From the NCBI GenBank assembly GCA_026708115.1, contig JAPOVL010000018.1:1-58478 (forward strand): a stretch of DNA of 58,478 bases, in the 5' to 3' direction. Positions 27,456 through 36,555 of this stretch are shown here, one piece after another (position 1 is the first letter of the stretch; each line of letters starts with the position of its first letter). Origin of the DNA: Chloroflexota bacterium. Lineage in GTDB: Bacteria > Chloroflexota > Anaerolineae > Aggregatilineales > Phototrophicaceae. The notes beneath the pieces are model-generated. The model made no database searches. It had not been told where the DNA came from and worked only from the letters and a program-made list of their open reading frames with translations. A program made the position numbers and the translations under genes.

Positions 27456-29158
27456 GATCCCTCCCCTGGCTTGGGACGGCGTTTCATGTCATGCAAGTCC
27501 GCGCCGGCCGGTACCATCGGATATACCATCTCTTCTTTTTCAACGACGAATTCGATCAACGTGGGTCCATCGATATCGCGGGCGAACTGAACGGCATCCT
27601 CAATCTCATCCCGTTCTGTCACCCGGCGATTTGGGATTCTATAAGCGTCCGCCAGCTTGCAAAAGTCCGGATTAAACAGCGGAGTCGCTTCATAGCGCTT
27701 TTCATAGAATAATTCCTGCCACTGCCGCACCATGCCCAGGAAGAAGTTGTTGATGATCGCGATGTTGACATTGATGTTTTCCTGCGCGGCAGTCGCCAGC
27801 TCGCACAGCGTCATCTGGAAACCGCCGTCGCCTACGATCGCCCAGACCTCTTCCTCCGGCTTCCCAAACTTGGCGCCGATTGCCGCCGGGAAGCCGAAAC
27901 CCATCGTCCCCAGCCCGCCGCTGGTCAGCAGCGTCGCAGGACGCTGATGCGGATAATACTGCGCCTCTAGCATCTGGTGCTGCCCTACATCAGTGACGGT
28001 GATGGCTTCGCCCTGTGTATGCTTCCAGATATCGTTGATTACCTGCGCCGTCAAAAGCCGACCCGGCGTTTCGTAGTTGAGAATGTCGCGCTCGCTGGAG
28101 TCTTCCAGCCAGTCACGGATTCTCGCGATCCACTGCTGATGAGATTTCGGCTCTAGCTTGGGCAGCATCTGTGTCAATACGGTCTTCAAGTCCCCCGCGA
28201 TGCCAACGTCAGCTCTCACATTCTTGTTGATTTCCGATCGATCAATATCGATGTGGATCTTGCGCGCGTTTAAGGCATAGGTCTTCAGGTTGCCCGTAAC
28301 GCGATCATCAAAGCGCATACCCAGGGCGATGAGCAAATCGGCTTCCTGAATTGCCAGGTTTGCGGATGCTTCGCCGTGCATGCCCATCATGCCGATCACC
28401 AGCGGGTGATCTTCCGGCATGCCCCCCTTGCCCAGCAAGGTCAAGGCCACGGGAATCTGCGCCCGCTCGGACAGCTCGCGCAATTCCTGCATGGCGCCAG
28501 ACATCATGATGCCGTGCCCGGCCAGGATGATCGGACGCTCCGCCTCTTCGATCAAGCGCAAGGCGGCGCTGACCTCCGATTCCTCAGCGGATGAGGGCGG
28601 ATGATAGCCCGGCAGCCTGATCTCGCCTTCCGGGTACTCGAATTCGGTCTCCGCCAGCTGCACGTCTTTGGGCACGTCAACCAGTACCGGTCCTGGACGT
28701 CCCGTACGCGCAATATGAAACGCTTCTTTCATCGTATAGGCCAGGTCCCGTACGTCGGTAACCAGGTAATTGTGCTTGGTGATCGGCAGCGTCACACCCG
28801 TGACATCCGTCTCTTGAAAGGCATCGGATCCGATGGCTGGAATTGGCACCTGGCCCGTTATCGCCAAAATCGGAGAAGAGTCCATCATCGCTGTAGCCAA
28901 GCCGGTAACCAGGTTGGTTGCGCCCGGTCCGCTGGTGGCGATGCAAACGCCGACCTCACCGGTGGCGCGCGCATAACCATCAGCCATATGCGATGCGCCC
29001 TGCTCGTGCCGCACCAGGACATGATGGAGTCGATCGTCATACTTTGCTATGGCGTCGTACGTCGGCAATATCGCGCCGCCAGGATAGCCAAACATGACGT
29101 GAACGCCCTCTTGCAACAGGCATTCCATGATGATTTCCGAACCTGTGAGTTTCATCAT
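27452..29158 (-). CDS. ilvB: Acetolactate synthase large subunit
   Basis: 568 residues of a TPP enzyme: GYPGGAILPTYDAI and the catalytic Glu in VRHEQGASHMADGYARATG; TPP/Mg loop VGDGGFQMTLCELATAAQEN. It joins two pyruvates, or pyruvate and 2-oxobutyrate, to start valine, leucine and isoleucine synthesis. It lies 43 nt after ilvE in the operon. Confidence 0.96.
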   Translation of the reverse strand: MMKLTGSEIIMECLLQEGVHVMFGYPGGAILPTYDAIAKYDDRLHHVLVRHEQGASHMADGYARATGEVGVCIATSGPGATNLVTGLATAMMDSSPILAITGQVPIPAIGSDAFQETDVTGVTLPITKHNYLVTDVRDLAYTMKEAFHIARTGRPGPVLVDVPKDVQLAETEFEYPEGEIRLPGYHPPSSAEESEVSAALRLIEEAERPIILAGHGIMMSGAMQELRELSERAQIPVALTLLGKGGMPEDHPLVIGMMGMHGEASANLAIQEADLLIALGMRFDDRVTGNLKTYALNARKIHIDIDRSEINKNVRADVGIAGDLKTVLTQMLPKLEPKSHQQWIARIRDWLEDSSERDILNYETPGRLLTAQVINDIWKHTQGEAITVTDVGQHQMLEAQYYPHQRPATLLTSGGLGTMGFGFPAAIGAKFGKPEEEVWAIVGDGGFQMTLCELATAAQENINVNIAIINNFFLGMVRQWQELFYEKRYEATPLFNPDFCKLADAYRIPNRRVTERDEIEDAVQFARDIDGPTLIEFVVEKEEMVYPMVPAGADLHDMKRRPKPGEGS

Positions 29159-29201
29159 CGCCTCCTTAACCCGCTTGCCTTGCCCAAAAACAGCGGCCGC
29201 A

Positions 29202-30122
29202 TCATCCTTTGACGAATGTCAGCCAGTTATACTTGTCCGGCATTTCCCCGGATGTAATAGCGAAAAATTCCTTCTGAACCGCCTCTGTGACTGGTCCCCG
29301 CGCCCCACAGCCAATCTGGATTCTGTCAACCGACTTCACCGGCGTGACCTCGGCAGCCGTCCCCGTGAAGAATATCTCGTCGGCCATATACAGCATCTCG
29401 CGGGCCACCGGTTGGAAGCGAATCTCAACGCCCTGCGCTTGCAAAATTCGCAAAGCGCTGTCGCGTGTGATGCCCATCAATATCGACGACCAGGCGCCCG
29501 GCGTATAAACAACCCCATCCAGGATGACGAAGATATTCTCCCCGGCGCCTTCGCTGACGTAGCCGTTAACGTCCAGGGCGATCCCTTCCTCAAAGCCGTT
29601 ATCATGCGCTTCCATGCTGACAAATTGGCTGTTGACATAATTGCCGCCGGCTTTGACCAGCGCCATATGCGTGTCCGGCGCCATGCGGCGGAATGAACTG
29701 ATCTGTACGTCAACCCCTTGTTCAATGGCTTCCGCGCCCAGGTATCGCCCTAACTCAATAGTGAAAATAACCGCTTCCGTCTCGGTACGGCCCCGCCCTT
29801 CCAATCCAATGGCGCCGCTGCCGCGGAAGATTATCGGGCGAATGTAGCAGGATTCGTGGCCATTCCTGCGAATGGTTTCGATAATTGCGCTGTCAAGTGA
29901 ATCGGGATCGTACTCGTGGTCGATCCTCATTACGCGAGCGCCTTGCATCAGCCGCTCCGTATGCTCGCGCAGGCGAAAGACTGCCGGACCCTTGGGCGTG
30001 TCATAGGCGCGGATCCCCTCAAAGACGCTGGAACCATAATGCAAGGCATGAGCGCTCACATGTACCGTCGCATCGTCCCATTTTACAAATTCGCCGTTGC
30101 GCCAAACCCATTCAGCAGTCAT
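29202..30122 (-). CDS. ilvE: Branched-chain amino-acid aminotransferase
   Basis: 306 residues, fold-type IV PLP enzyme. Visible are HYGSSVFEGIRAY, the Lys region MALVKAGGNYVNSQ, and the phosphate-binding part EIFFTGTAAEVTPV. It performs the last step to Val, Leu and Ile. It is the first structural gene of the operon; a leader with attenuator lies directly upstream. The start follows AAGGGGAAAGTAG. Confidence 0.95.
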   Translation of the reverse strand: MTAEWVWRNGEFVKWDDATVHVSAHALHYGSSVFEGIRAYDTPKGPAVFRLREHTERLMQGARVMRIDHEYDPDSLDSAIIETIRRNGHESCYIRPIIFRGSGAIGLEGRGRTETEAVIFTIELGRYLGAEAIEQGVDVQISSFRRMAPDTHMALVKAGGNYVNSQFVSMEAHDNGFEEGIALDVNGYVSEGAGENIFVILDGVVYTPGAWSSILMGITRDSALRILQAQGVEIRFQPVAREMLYMADEIFFTGTAAEVTPVKSVDRIQIGCGARGPVTEAVQKEFFAITSGEMPDKYNWLTFVKG

Positions 30123-30178
30123 CTACTTTCCCCTTGGTTTCCATCAAATAAAAACGCCCGCCATCCACACTATGAACT

Positions 30179-30204
30179 AAAAAGCCTCCCGTGGCTTGGG
30201 AGGC
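30179..30204 (-). terminator. ilv attenuator: intrinsic terminator
   Basis: On the minus strand GCCTCCC (30198-30204) pairs with GGGAGGC (30184-30190) around the loop AAGCCAC, followed by TTTTT. It lies between the leader peptide and ilvE. Confidence 0.9.
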
Positions 30205-30243
30205 TGTTGTCTTCGGTTTGCTGTCGCGGTTCCTGCCCAAGCC
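30193..30243 (-). promoter_or_regulatory. ilv attenuator: antiterminator pairing
   Basis: GGCTTGGGCAGG (30232-30243), beginning 1 nt after the leader stop, can pair with CCTCCCAAGCC (30193-30203): 11 bp with one bulged C. The pairing uses six of the seven bases of the terminator 5' arm, so the two structures exclude each other. A ribosome resting on the leader stop would cover the first strand. Confidence 0.8.
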
Positions 30244-30244
30244 C

Positions 30245-30322
30245 TTAAAGTCCACTGATAATCAAGAGGACAATGACAAGGATGAGGAGGCTGAGTACAG
30301 TAATCGCGGAACTGGTTTGCAT
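30245..30322 (-). CDS. Branched-chain leader peptide (attenuation)
   Basis: 25 codons beginning MQTSSAITVLS, then LLILVIVLLII, and ending SGL. Residues 12-22 except none are outside Leu/Ile/Val, once Ser11 is passed, and 15 of 25 residues are branched-chain. The ATG at 30322 is preceded by AGGGAGA. Position (promoter, leader, antiterminator, terminator, ilvE) and composition match ilv/leu leader peptides known from enterobacteria. A tiny membrane peptide is the alternative, but it would not explain the overlapping RNA structures. Confidence 0.85.
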   Translation of the reverse strand: MQTSSAITVLSLLILVIVLLIISGL

Positions 30323-30357
30323 CTGTTACGCGGTCTCCCTGGTAACGAATACGCGTT

Positions 30358-30386
30358 ACCATAGCGAACTTTCTTGCGTCTGTCAA
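30358..30386 (-). promoter_or_regulatory. ilv-leu operon promoter
   Basis: TTGACA (30381-30386) and TATGGT (30358-30363) are spaced by exactly 17 nt. The predicted start is about 30 nt upstream of the leader ATG. Confidence 0.82.
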
Positions 30387-30465
30387 GGAATTTGGAAGAT
30401 TGTCTCTCCTGAAGCGCCGGGTGTTTCATAGACATTTACAGGGATACCTTGTACACACTACCCAA

Positions 30466-31836
30466 CTAGCTCGTCAATCGCGTCTTGGCCAGCGCAATCT
30501 GCTTTCTAACTTCATCGGGCGCGGTCCCACCGTATGTCCTGCGCTTCGCCACCGACTGGGCAAAATCAAATACCTCGGCGACATCAGCGCCAAATACCGG
30601 GGAAATGGCTTGCAAGCTCGGGAGCGGCAGCGCCGACAACTCCGTCCGGCCTTCGCTTGCCAGGCGCACGACTTCGCCGACGATATGATGCGCCTGACGG
30701 AAAGGCACGCCCTTGCGCACCAGGTAATCGGCCAAATCCGTCGCCAGCAACTCCTCTGTCAAGGAGGCGATCATTTCTTCAGGGTTCACCTGGAGGCTGG
30801 CAACAATCGCTGTCATCACCGGCAACAACTGATGCATGGTATCGCAAGAATCGAATAGCGATTCTTTGTCCTCTTGCAAGTCCTTGTTATAGCCGCTGGG
30901 CAATCCCTTTAAGGTTGTCAAGAAGCCGGCCAAATTGCCGACGAGACGGCCTGCCTTGCCGCGCATCAACTCCATAGGATCAGCATTGCGCTTTTGCGGC
31001 ATCAAACTGGAACCGGTGCTGTAGCGATCATACAGCGTGATGAACCCAAAGGAAGGATTGGAATAAAGGAGTATGTCCTCCGCCAATCGACTCAGGTGAC
31101 TCGCGCACAAAGCGATTGCGTATAACAGATCGCTCACGAAATCCCTGTCGCTGACGGCATCCAGGCTGTTCTGGCTCGGCGCGTCAAAGCCCAGGTCAGC
31201 CGCGATTTGCTGGCGATCCAGGCAAAACGGGTTGCCGGCTAGCGCCCCCGACCCCAGCGGGCAGATCGACATGCGCTGGCGGGCCGATCCCAAGCGATCC
31301 TGGTCGCGTTCCAGCATCCAGAAAAAGCTCATCAACCAGTGAGCGACCGTGATCGGCTGCGCCGGTTGCAGATGCGTGTATCCCGGCATCAATGTCTCTA
31401 CCTGGCTTTCGCTTGTCTCGACGATCGCGGCCTGCAGATCCCGCAATTCGCTTGCCAGGCGATCGGCAGCGCGCATGCTCCACAGACGAAAATCCGTCGC
31501 CACTTGATCATTGCGGCTGCGACCTGTGTGCAGCTTGCCCCCGACATCGCCGATGAGTTCGATCAGTCGTCGTTCCACGGCGGTATGCACATCTTCATCG
31601 GCTTCCTGCAGCTCGAAATCGCCGGTCTCGAATTCCTGCAAAACCTCGCGCAATCCTGCCACGATCGCCCGCGCTTCCTCAGACCTGATGACTTCGGCAT
31701 CCGCGAGCGCCAGCGCATAGACGATGCTGCCTTCAATGTCTTCCCGGTAAAAGCGAATGTCAAAGCCTATGCTGTCGTTTAGCGCCCGCAAGTCTTGATC
31801 GCTCGGTTCGGAAAACCGTCCCCCCCAAAGGCTCAT
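30466..31836 (-). CDS. argH: Argininosuccinate lyase
   Basis: 456 residues from the ATG at 31836 (MSLWGGRFS), preceded by AAGGATGAAGG; the longer frame upstream lacks family similarity. Fumarase-superfamily signatures include HTGRSRNDQVATDFRLW and the lyase loop GSSLMPQKRNADPMELMRGK. It releases arginine and fumarate, the step after ArgG. The ilv promoter lies just past its stop, so some read-through into the ilv leader is possible. Confidence 0.96.
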   Translation of the reverse strand: MSLWGGRFSEPSDQDLRALNDSIGFDIRFYREDIEGSIVYALALADAEVIRSEEARAIVAGLREVLQEFETGDFELQEADEDVHTAVERRLIELIGDVGGKLHTGRSRNDQVATDFRLWSMRAADRLASELRDLQAAIVETSESQVETLMPGYTHLQPAQPITVAHWLMSFFWMLERDQDRLGSARQRMSICPLGSGALAGNPFCLDRQQIAADLGFDAPSQNSLDAVSDRDFVSDLLYAIALCASHLSRLAEDILLYSNPSFGFITLYDRYSTGSSLMPQKRNADPMELMRGKAGRLVGNLAGFLTTLKGLPSGYNKDLQEDKESLFDSCDTMHQLLPVMTAIVASLQVNPEEMIASLTEELLATDLADYLVRKGVPFRQAHHIVGEVVRLASEGRTELSALPLPSLQAISPVFGADVAEVFDFAQSVAKRRTYGGTAPDEVRKQIALAKTRLTS

Positions 31837-31944
31837 ACCTTCATCCTTGCGCACTTTCTGATGTGCTGAGATTTGCGATAGCCGAGCAGATTCTTTGCTC
31901 AGTAGCACCGACTAAGTTTTACAACTCCAATATAACAGTCTTCG

Positions 31945-31969
31945 GTAGGGGCGACCCGGTGGGTCGCCC
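31945..31969. repeat. Palindromic repeat family C, copy 1
   Basis: GTAGGGGCGACCCGGTGGGT then CGCCC: a short perfect-stem palindrome. It lies in the argH-argG gap (31837-32107), which otherwise holds only a degenerate family A remnant near 32045-32100. Confidence 0.75.
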
Positions 31970-32044
31970 ACAAAACATACTCATCCCTTGATTTTTCTCT
32001 GTGCCCTCTGTGTCCTCTGTGGTTAATTTTCGTTCCATAACTTA

Positions 32045-32100
32045 CTTGCACATACTTCTGCGCGCGCGAGCTATCCCAATCGCGCCGCCGCCGAGCGGCT
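32045..32100. repeat. Dispersed repeat family A, degenerate copy
   Basis: Only the TTGC start and the tail GCCGCCGCCGAGCGGCT are recognisable. It ends 8 nt from the argG stop. Confidence 0.35.
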
Positions 32101-32107
32101 ACATGAC

Positions 32108-33370
32108 TTAGTCCCGCTTGAACTTGCTGTAATCCGGCTGCCGATAACTGGTTTTGCCGCCGCCCTCTGTTTGCAACATGGCTTCCACTTTGATCGGCAA
32201 ACCGAACAATTGAATGAAACCCTGGGCGTCTTGCTGGTTGTAGACATCTTCTTCGCCGAAGGACGCATAATCTTCGCGATACAAGCTATAGGGGCTCTTG
32301 CGACCAGCCACCGCGATATTGCCTTTGTACAGCTTCAAGCGCACCACGCCGGACACAGTCCGCTGCGTGACATCCACGAAAGCGTCCAGGGCTTCGCGCA
32401 GCTTGCTGTACCACAGGCCGTTGTAAACCAGCTCGGCGTACTTGGCAGCCAGGATATCCTTGTACTGCATCGTGTGTTTGTCCAGGCAAATGCTCTCCAG
32501 CAACTGATGAGCTCGATGCGCAATTGTGCCGGCCGGCGCCTCGTATACGCCTCGGCTCTTCATGCCGACCAGCCGATTCTCAACGATATCAGTACGGCCA
32601 ATGCCGTGCTTGCCGCCTATCTTGTTCAGCCTCAAAAAAAGATCGACCGCGCTCAGTTTCTCCCCGTTCAAGCCGACGGGACGCCCTTCCTCGAACTCCA
32701 TCTCGATGTATTCGGCCTCATCAGGCGCCTCTTCGGGACTGTTGCTGAGCTGGTACATGCCCTCTTCCGGCTCGTTCCAGGGGTTCTCCAACAAGCCGCC
32801 TTCATGTGACAAGTGGAAGATATTGCGGTCGCGGCTATAGATGTCCTTCTCGGTTTGTGAAACCGGCACGTTGAATTCTTCTGCATAGGCCAGCGCATCC
32901 TCCCTGCCCCGGATGTCCCATTCCCGCCAGGGCGCGATCGTCTTCAGCTTGGGATTAAGCGCCATCGTCGATACCTCGAAGCGCACCTGGTCGTTTCCCT
33001 TGCCGGTACAGCCGTGCGCCACGGCATCGGCTCTTTCCTTTTCGGCAACCTCGACCATATGCTTGGCGATCAACGGACGAGCAAACGAAGTGCCGAGCAA
33101 ATACTCCCGCTCGTACATGGCGCCGGCTCGCATTGTCGGGAACACAAAGTCACTCAAGAACTCTTCGCGCACATCCCGAATATAGAGCTTCGACGCCCCC
33201 GACGCGATTGCTTTCGCTTCCAGCCCGTCGAGTTCTTCCTCTTGTCCCAGATCCGCGCAGAAACAGACCACTTCGCAACCGTAGTTGTTCTTCAGCCAGG
33301 GTACGATCACCGACGTGTCCAAACCGCCGCTATAGGCGAGTACTACTTTTGAAATATCGGATATTGCCAT
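32108..33370 (-). CDS. argG: Argininosuccinate synthase
   Basis: 420 residues. PP-loop ATP site [16 protein letters not shown], then [13 protein letters not shown] and [20 protein letters not shown]. It joins citrulline and aspartate. argH follows in the same direction, so the two form an arginine pair. Upstream (33371-33704) there is a family A repeat and no gene. Confidence 0.97.
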   Translation of the reverse strand: MAISDISKVVLAYSGGLDTSVIVPWLKNNYGCEVVCFCADLGQEEELDGLEAKAIASGASKLYIRDVREEFLSDFVFPTMRAGAMYEREYLLGTSFARPLIAKHMVEVAEKERADAVAHGCTGKGNDQVRFEVSTMALNPKLKTIAPWREWDIRGREDALAYAEEFNVPVSQTEKDIYSRDRNIFHLSHEGGLLENPWNEPEEGMYQLSNSPEEAPDEAEYIEMEFEEGRPVGLNGEKLSAVDLFLRLNKIGGKHGIGRTDIVENRLVGMKSRGVYEAPAGTIAHRAHQLLESICLDKHTMQYKDILAAKYAELVYNGLWYSKLREALDAFVDVTQRTVSGVVRLKLYKGNIAVAGRKSPYSLYREDYASFGEEDVYNQQDAQGFIQLFGLPIKVEAMLQTEGGGKTSYRQPDYSKFKRD

Positions 33371-33498
33371 TGACCAACTCCATTTGAAGGTTCATCGAAT
33401 GTCGCCAAGTGTAATCAATCTTGCCGCATTTGGAAGAGGTCGCTAGGCGACATCGTCATGGTCCCATCGTGCGGCTGGGACAAGGCAGTTTATGTATA

Positions 33499-33585
33499 TG
33501 CGGCGCCCATGCGACAAGTAGACTTGCTATTTTGTGTCAGCGCGACATTCCTGTGACCTTTTCGCCGGTTACGCGCCCAGCGGCT
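33499..33585. repeat. Dispersed repeat family A, copy 4
   Basis: TGCGGCGCCCATGCGACAAG leads into GACTTGCTATTTTGTGTCAG and the tail CGCCGGTTACGCGCCCAGCG then GCT. It occupies the divergent gap between argG and the small gene at 33705. Confidence 0.6.
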
Positions 33586-33704
33586 GTGCTGAAAACCATT
33601 TTGCGGCGATTGCCCTGCCCCGCCGACAAACCGTCCTTGCCCCGGATTGCGCGCGCGGCTAGAATATGGACAAGTTTTCCTGCCTTCTTGAATCGGAGTG
33701 CCAG

Positions 33705-34013
33705 ATGACGACTGTCGACGACCTGCGGAAAATGCGCGATGAAAAGGCCCTGCCGCACCTGGAACAGTATGCGCCGGTTTGGATCATCAGCGAAGAACTA
33801 TTTGAATCCGACGAAGCGATCCAGTTTCATGTGCTTTTTCAACATAACTTGCATGGCTGGGTCAACCGCCGCTATCGTTATGATGGCTTCAACAATACCC
33901 TTTATCACAAAGGGCAAACTTTGCTGACGGAGGACGCTGCCCTGGAGCACATGGACGATGAACCCTACATCGAGGCCGACATCGCCGACATCCCCAACGC
34001 CTATGGTGGCTAG
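33705..34013 (+). CDS. Conserved-looking hypothetical protein
   Basis: 102 residues from the ATG at 33705, which has CGGAG upstream; an in-frame ATG at 33666 is less likely. The protein is acidic and soluble, with a Trp/Tyr/Phe-rich middle (VNRRYRYDGFNNTLYHKG) and an acidic end (EADIADIPNAYGG). No family is recognised. Its stop and the stop of the convergent glycosyltransferase share the palindrome CTAG. Confidence 0.65.
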   Translation: MTTVDDLRKMRDEKALPHLEQYAPVWIISEELFESDEAIQFHVLFQHNLHGWVNRRYRYDGFNNTLYHKGQTLLTEDAALEHMDDEPYIEADIADIPNAYGG

Positions 34014-35266
34014 GTCTTGGGCAGTTTCTGACAGGCGACCGTTTCGAACACTTCGATTAAGCGCTCGGCGATGGCCGACCAGGCGTATTCCTGCGCCGCG
34101 CGCGCCGCAGTCGCGCCCATAGACGCGGATTTCGAAGGATCGCTCACCAGCGCGATGATGGCTTCCGTGAGCGATATCGGTTCCCGCGCCGGCACGTGGA
34201 AACCAGTCTCTCTATCTCTTACCAAAAATTGCAGCCCCCCAACTTGTGATGCGATGACCGGCGTGCCACAGGCCATTGCTTCCAGCGCAACCATGCCAAA
34301 CGATTCATAATCCGACGGCACAATGACAGCCGTCGCAGCCGAGTAATATACGGGCAGATGCGCTTGTTCTTTCGCGCCCACAAAGCTCACAATCTGGTTG
34401 ATTCCCAATCTGCGGCTGAGATCTTGCAGGCGCTGTAGCTCCAGATCGCGTCGAGATTCCGGATCGCCGCCTACGATCATGAAATGAAGCCGCTTGAGTA
34501 GGGACGACTGTCGCTCCCGCAAGACATGAAGCGCTTCCAAGATAGTATCAACCGCCTTCAGTGGCTCGATGCGCCCGACAAAAAGCAAAACGTGACTATC
34601 TGGATTGACTCCCAGGCTTTTCCGCGCCTCTGCTGCCGACAAATCGCTATTGAATTGCTCCAGGTTGACGCCGGGCGGGATCACAACCAATTGCCTGCGC
34701 CTAGCTCGATACAGCCAGCGCAACTGAGCCAATTCGGCCGGGGTGGCCGCGATCACCCGGTCCGCCCAATTCAAAACCTGCGCTTCGGTTAATATGCGGC
34801 GATCAGGTTGATAGTATTCATTCGCTTGAATGCGCTTCTTCATGTGGCCAAGCGTATGAAACATGTGTACGAAACAGATGCCCCAGGCCTCCTTCAGTTT
34901 GGAGGCCACCCATCCGCTCAACCAGTAATGACTGTAAACGATATCGTAGTGCAGATTGTGCAATGTGGCGAAAGCCATCAGGTTGGCGGTAAATTCGGAA
35001 AGATGCGGGTACTGTTCGTCGGGATGCAATGGCGCCACTGGACCCGCCTGAAGATAGATCACGCGCACATTGGGACCTATAGAATGGTCCACATCCGGTT
35101 CAGAGAGCGAAGACTTTCGTGTAAAGATGTCGATGTGGTACTGATTCTTGCCCAGCTCTTGCGCCAATTCGCGGATGTAGACGTTCATCCCGCCCGTCTT
35201 CATACCGCCCATTGGCGCCAGCGGGCTCGTGTGGACACTCAGCAGGGCAATGCGTTGAATCGACAT
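34010..35266 (-). CDS. Family 4 glycosyltransferase (MshA/sucrose-synthase-like)
   Basis: 418 residues with a GT-B fold. The N-terminal LLSVHTSPLAPMGGMKTGGMN and the C-terminal donor site DYESFGMVALEAMACGTPVI (E-x7-E motif) match GT4 enzymes close to MshA and sucrose-phosphate-synthase types. Donor is probably a UDP- or GDP-sugar; the acceptor cannot be told. A TTG one codon upstream is also possible as start. It follows the PF13480-type acyltransferase by 17 nt, suggesting joint work on a cell-envelope or storage glycan. Confidence 0.85.
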   Translation of the reverse strand: MSIQRIALLSVHTSPLAPMGGMKTGGMNVYIRELAQELGKNQYHIDIFTRKSSLSEPDVDHSIGPNVRVIYLQAGPVAPLHPDEQYPHLSEFTANLMAFATLHNLHYDIVYSHYWLSGWVASKLKEAWGICFVHMFHTLGHMKKRIQANEYYQPDRRILTEAQVLNWADRVIAATPAELAQLRWLYRARRRQLVVIPPGVNLEQFNSDLSAAEARKSLGVNPDSHVLLFVGRIEPLKAVDTILEALHVLRERQSSLLKRLHFMIVGGDPESRRDLELQRLQDLSRRLGINQIVSFVGAKEQAHLPVYYSAATAVIVPSDYESFGMVALEAMACGTPVIASQVGGLQFLVRDRETGFHVPAREPISLTEAIIALVSDPSKSASMGATAARAAQEYAWSAIAERLIEVFETVACQKLPKT

Positions 35267-35282
35267 CAATTGACTCGTGCAG

Positions 35283-36287
35283 TCAAGTTGCGTGGATATT
35301 CAGTACGGCGGTATCCCGCCCGCCCATGCGGTACTTGTAGCTCTCGCTGCCTCGCAGAAAATCGTAAAACTTGTAGCCGCTTTTAATAGCATGTTGGATG
35401 TTATACGCCAGCAGCACAATGCCAGGACTCAACTGGCTATAATGCCGATGATCGTGGCCGGAATTATAGACCATCACACGGTTCCCATAGATAAAGTTCA
35501 TATACGCGGCAACACGCTCTTCATCAATGGTCAAGAAACTCAACTGCAACCAGCCCTTGTCTTGCGCCAACGGCACGATCCTTTTGAAAAAGCGCATGTT
35601 GCCTTCATCCAGCAAAAAACGCTCCTTTTCAGGGTCGCTCGCCGCCATCAAACGCACAAAATGACTGATTTCTTGATCCAGGTTGTCTTTGCCGTTCACA
35701 ATGTACCAATCGATCGCGCTTTCCGTACCGTGAATGCGTCGCATCTTTCGCCGAACTTCGTGACGCTGTTTCTTGTCCAGCAACAACATATATCCGCCCC
35801 AGTCACTGGGAAGATCAATCACCGGACAGACCTCCTGCGGTTCTACCGCAGTTGTGAAGCCGCGTTCTCGTAACAAATCAGGAAGAATCTCGCGGGTCGG
35901 CGAGTCTTGAGGGATATTGCACAGGTCGAAGCAGTCGATGCTGGCGCGCTCCTTTGCGAAGTAATCGGCAAAGGCTTCAAAGACCGGCTGAAGATGGTCC
36001 TCGTCTACAATGAAATCAAGATAATCCGTCACGTCCACGCAGCCAATTATCTGGGCTGTACGCCCACGTTCCGATTCAGTAACGAACAGCGGCGCTATGC
36101 CGACCAGCCTTCCCCCCTCGCGGCACGTCAAAATCAACAGTTCGCCGGGCTGGTAGGCCTGCCACCAGGTCGAGTGCCATTCCCATGTGTAAAAGATGCA
36201 GTCGGATTGAGCGCGCCCCAGCAGATCATTCCATTCCCCCTGCAGGCTGTCAAATACCGTCGCTTCACGGTAAACGCTTAATTCCAC
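35283..36287 (-). CDS. GNAT-like acyltransferase (PF13480/CelD-BcsL type)
   Basis: 334 residues with a GTG start after GAGAGGCGAAA. The N-terminal WNDLLGRAQSDCIFYTWEWH and later HEVRRKMRRI, and the C-terminal YNIQHAIKSGYKFYDFLRG, are characteristic of the double-GNAT Acetyltransf_6 family found near polysaccharide genes. Next to a GT4 gene it may acylate a surface glycan or lipid. Inference from family and context. Confidence 0.75.
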   Translation of the reverse strand: MELSVYREATVFDSLQGEWNDLLGRAQSDCIFYTWEWHSTWWQAYQPGELLILTCREGGRLVGIAPLFVTESERGRTAQIIGCVDVTDYLDFIVDEDHLQPVFEAFADYFAKERASIDCFDLCNIPQDSPTREILPDLLRERGFTTAVEPQEVCPVIDLPSDWGGYMLLLDKKQRHEVRRKMRRIHGTESAIDWYIVNGKDNLDQEISHFVRLMAASDPEKERFLLDEGNMRFFKRIVPLAQDKGWLQLSFLTIDEERVAAYMNFIYGNRVMVYNSGHDHRHYSQLSPGIVLLAYNIQHAIKSGYKFYDFLRGSESYKYRMGGRDTAVLNIHAT

Positions 36288-36460
36288 TTTCGCCTCTCAA
36301 TTACTGGATCGCCAATCCGCGCTAACGGAACGAATTTCTTATTTCGCACGAACGCGGCAGACCCTTTCCCTTAGGCAGCCAACTCATTACCTGTGACATA
36401 GCTGAGTTATCCATTCTTACGAAGCGCCTGCCGTATTGCCCCGCTCTTTTGACAAACCAC

Positions 36461-36555
36461 GATTTGCGCTAGCCGAGCAAGGTCTATTATTTTCTGCAAG
36501 TGCGGTAGCCCAAATTCGCTGCCGAACTCTGTGTCTACGCGACTGCCGAGCGGCT
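36461..36555. repeat. Dispersed repeat family A, degenerate copy
   Basis: GCCGAGCAAGGTCTATTATTTTCTGC and the tail CTGCCGAGCGGCT are recognisable. The tail abuts the stop of the sulfurtransferase gene (stop codon at 36555-36557). The 36288-36554 gap holds no gene. Confidence 0.4.

Noticed and set aside
30123..30465. T-box riboswitch upstream of ilvE
   Set aside because: No AGGGUGGNACCGCG-type T-box sequence before the terminator. The leader ORF and its pairings explain the region better.
33371..33704. Regulatory leader before argG
   Set aside because: Only a family A repeat is visible; no aptamer, leader peptide or T-run hairpin was found.
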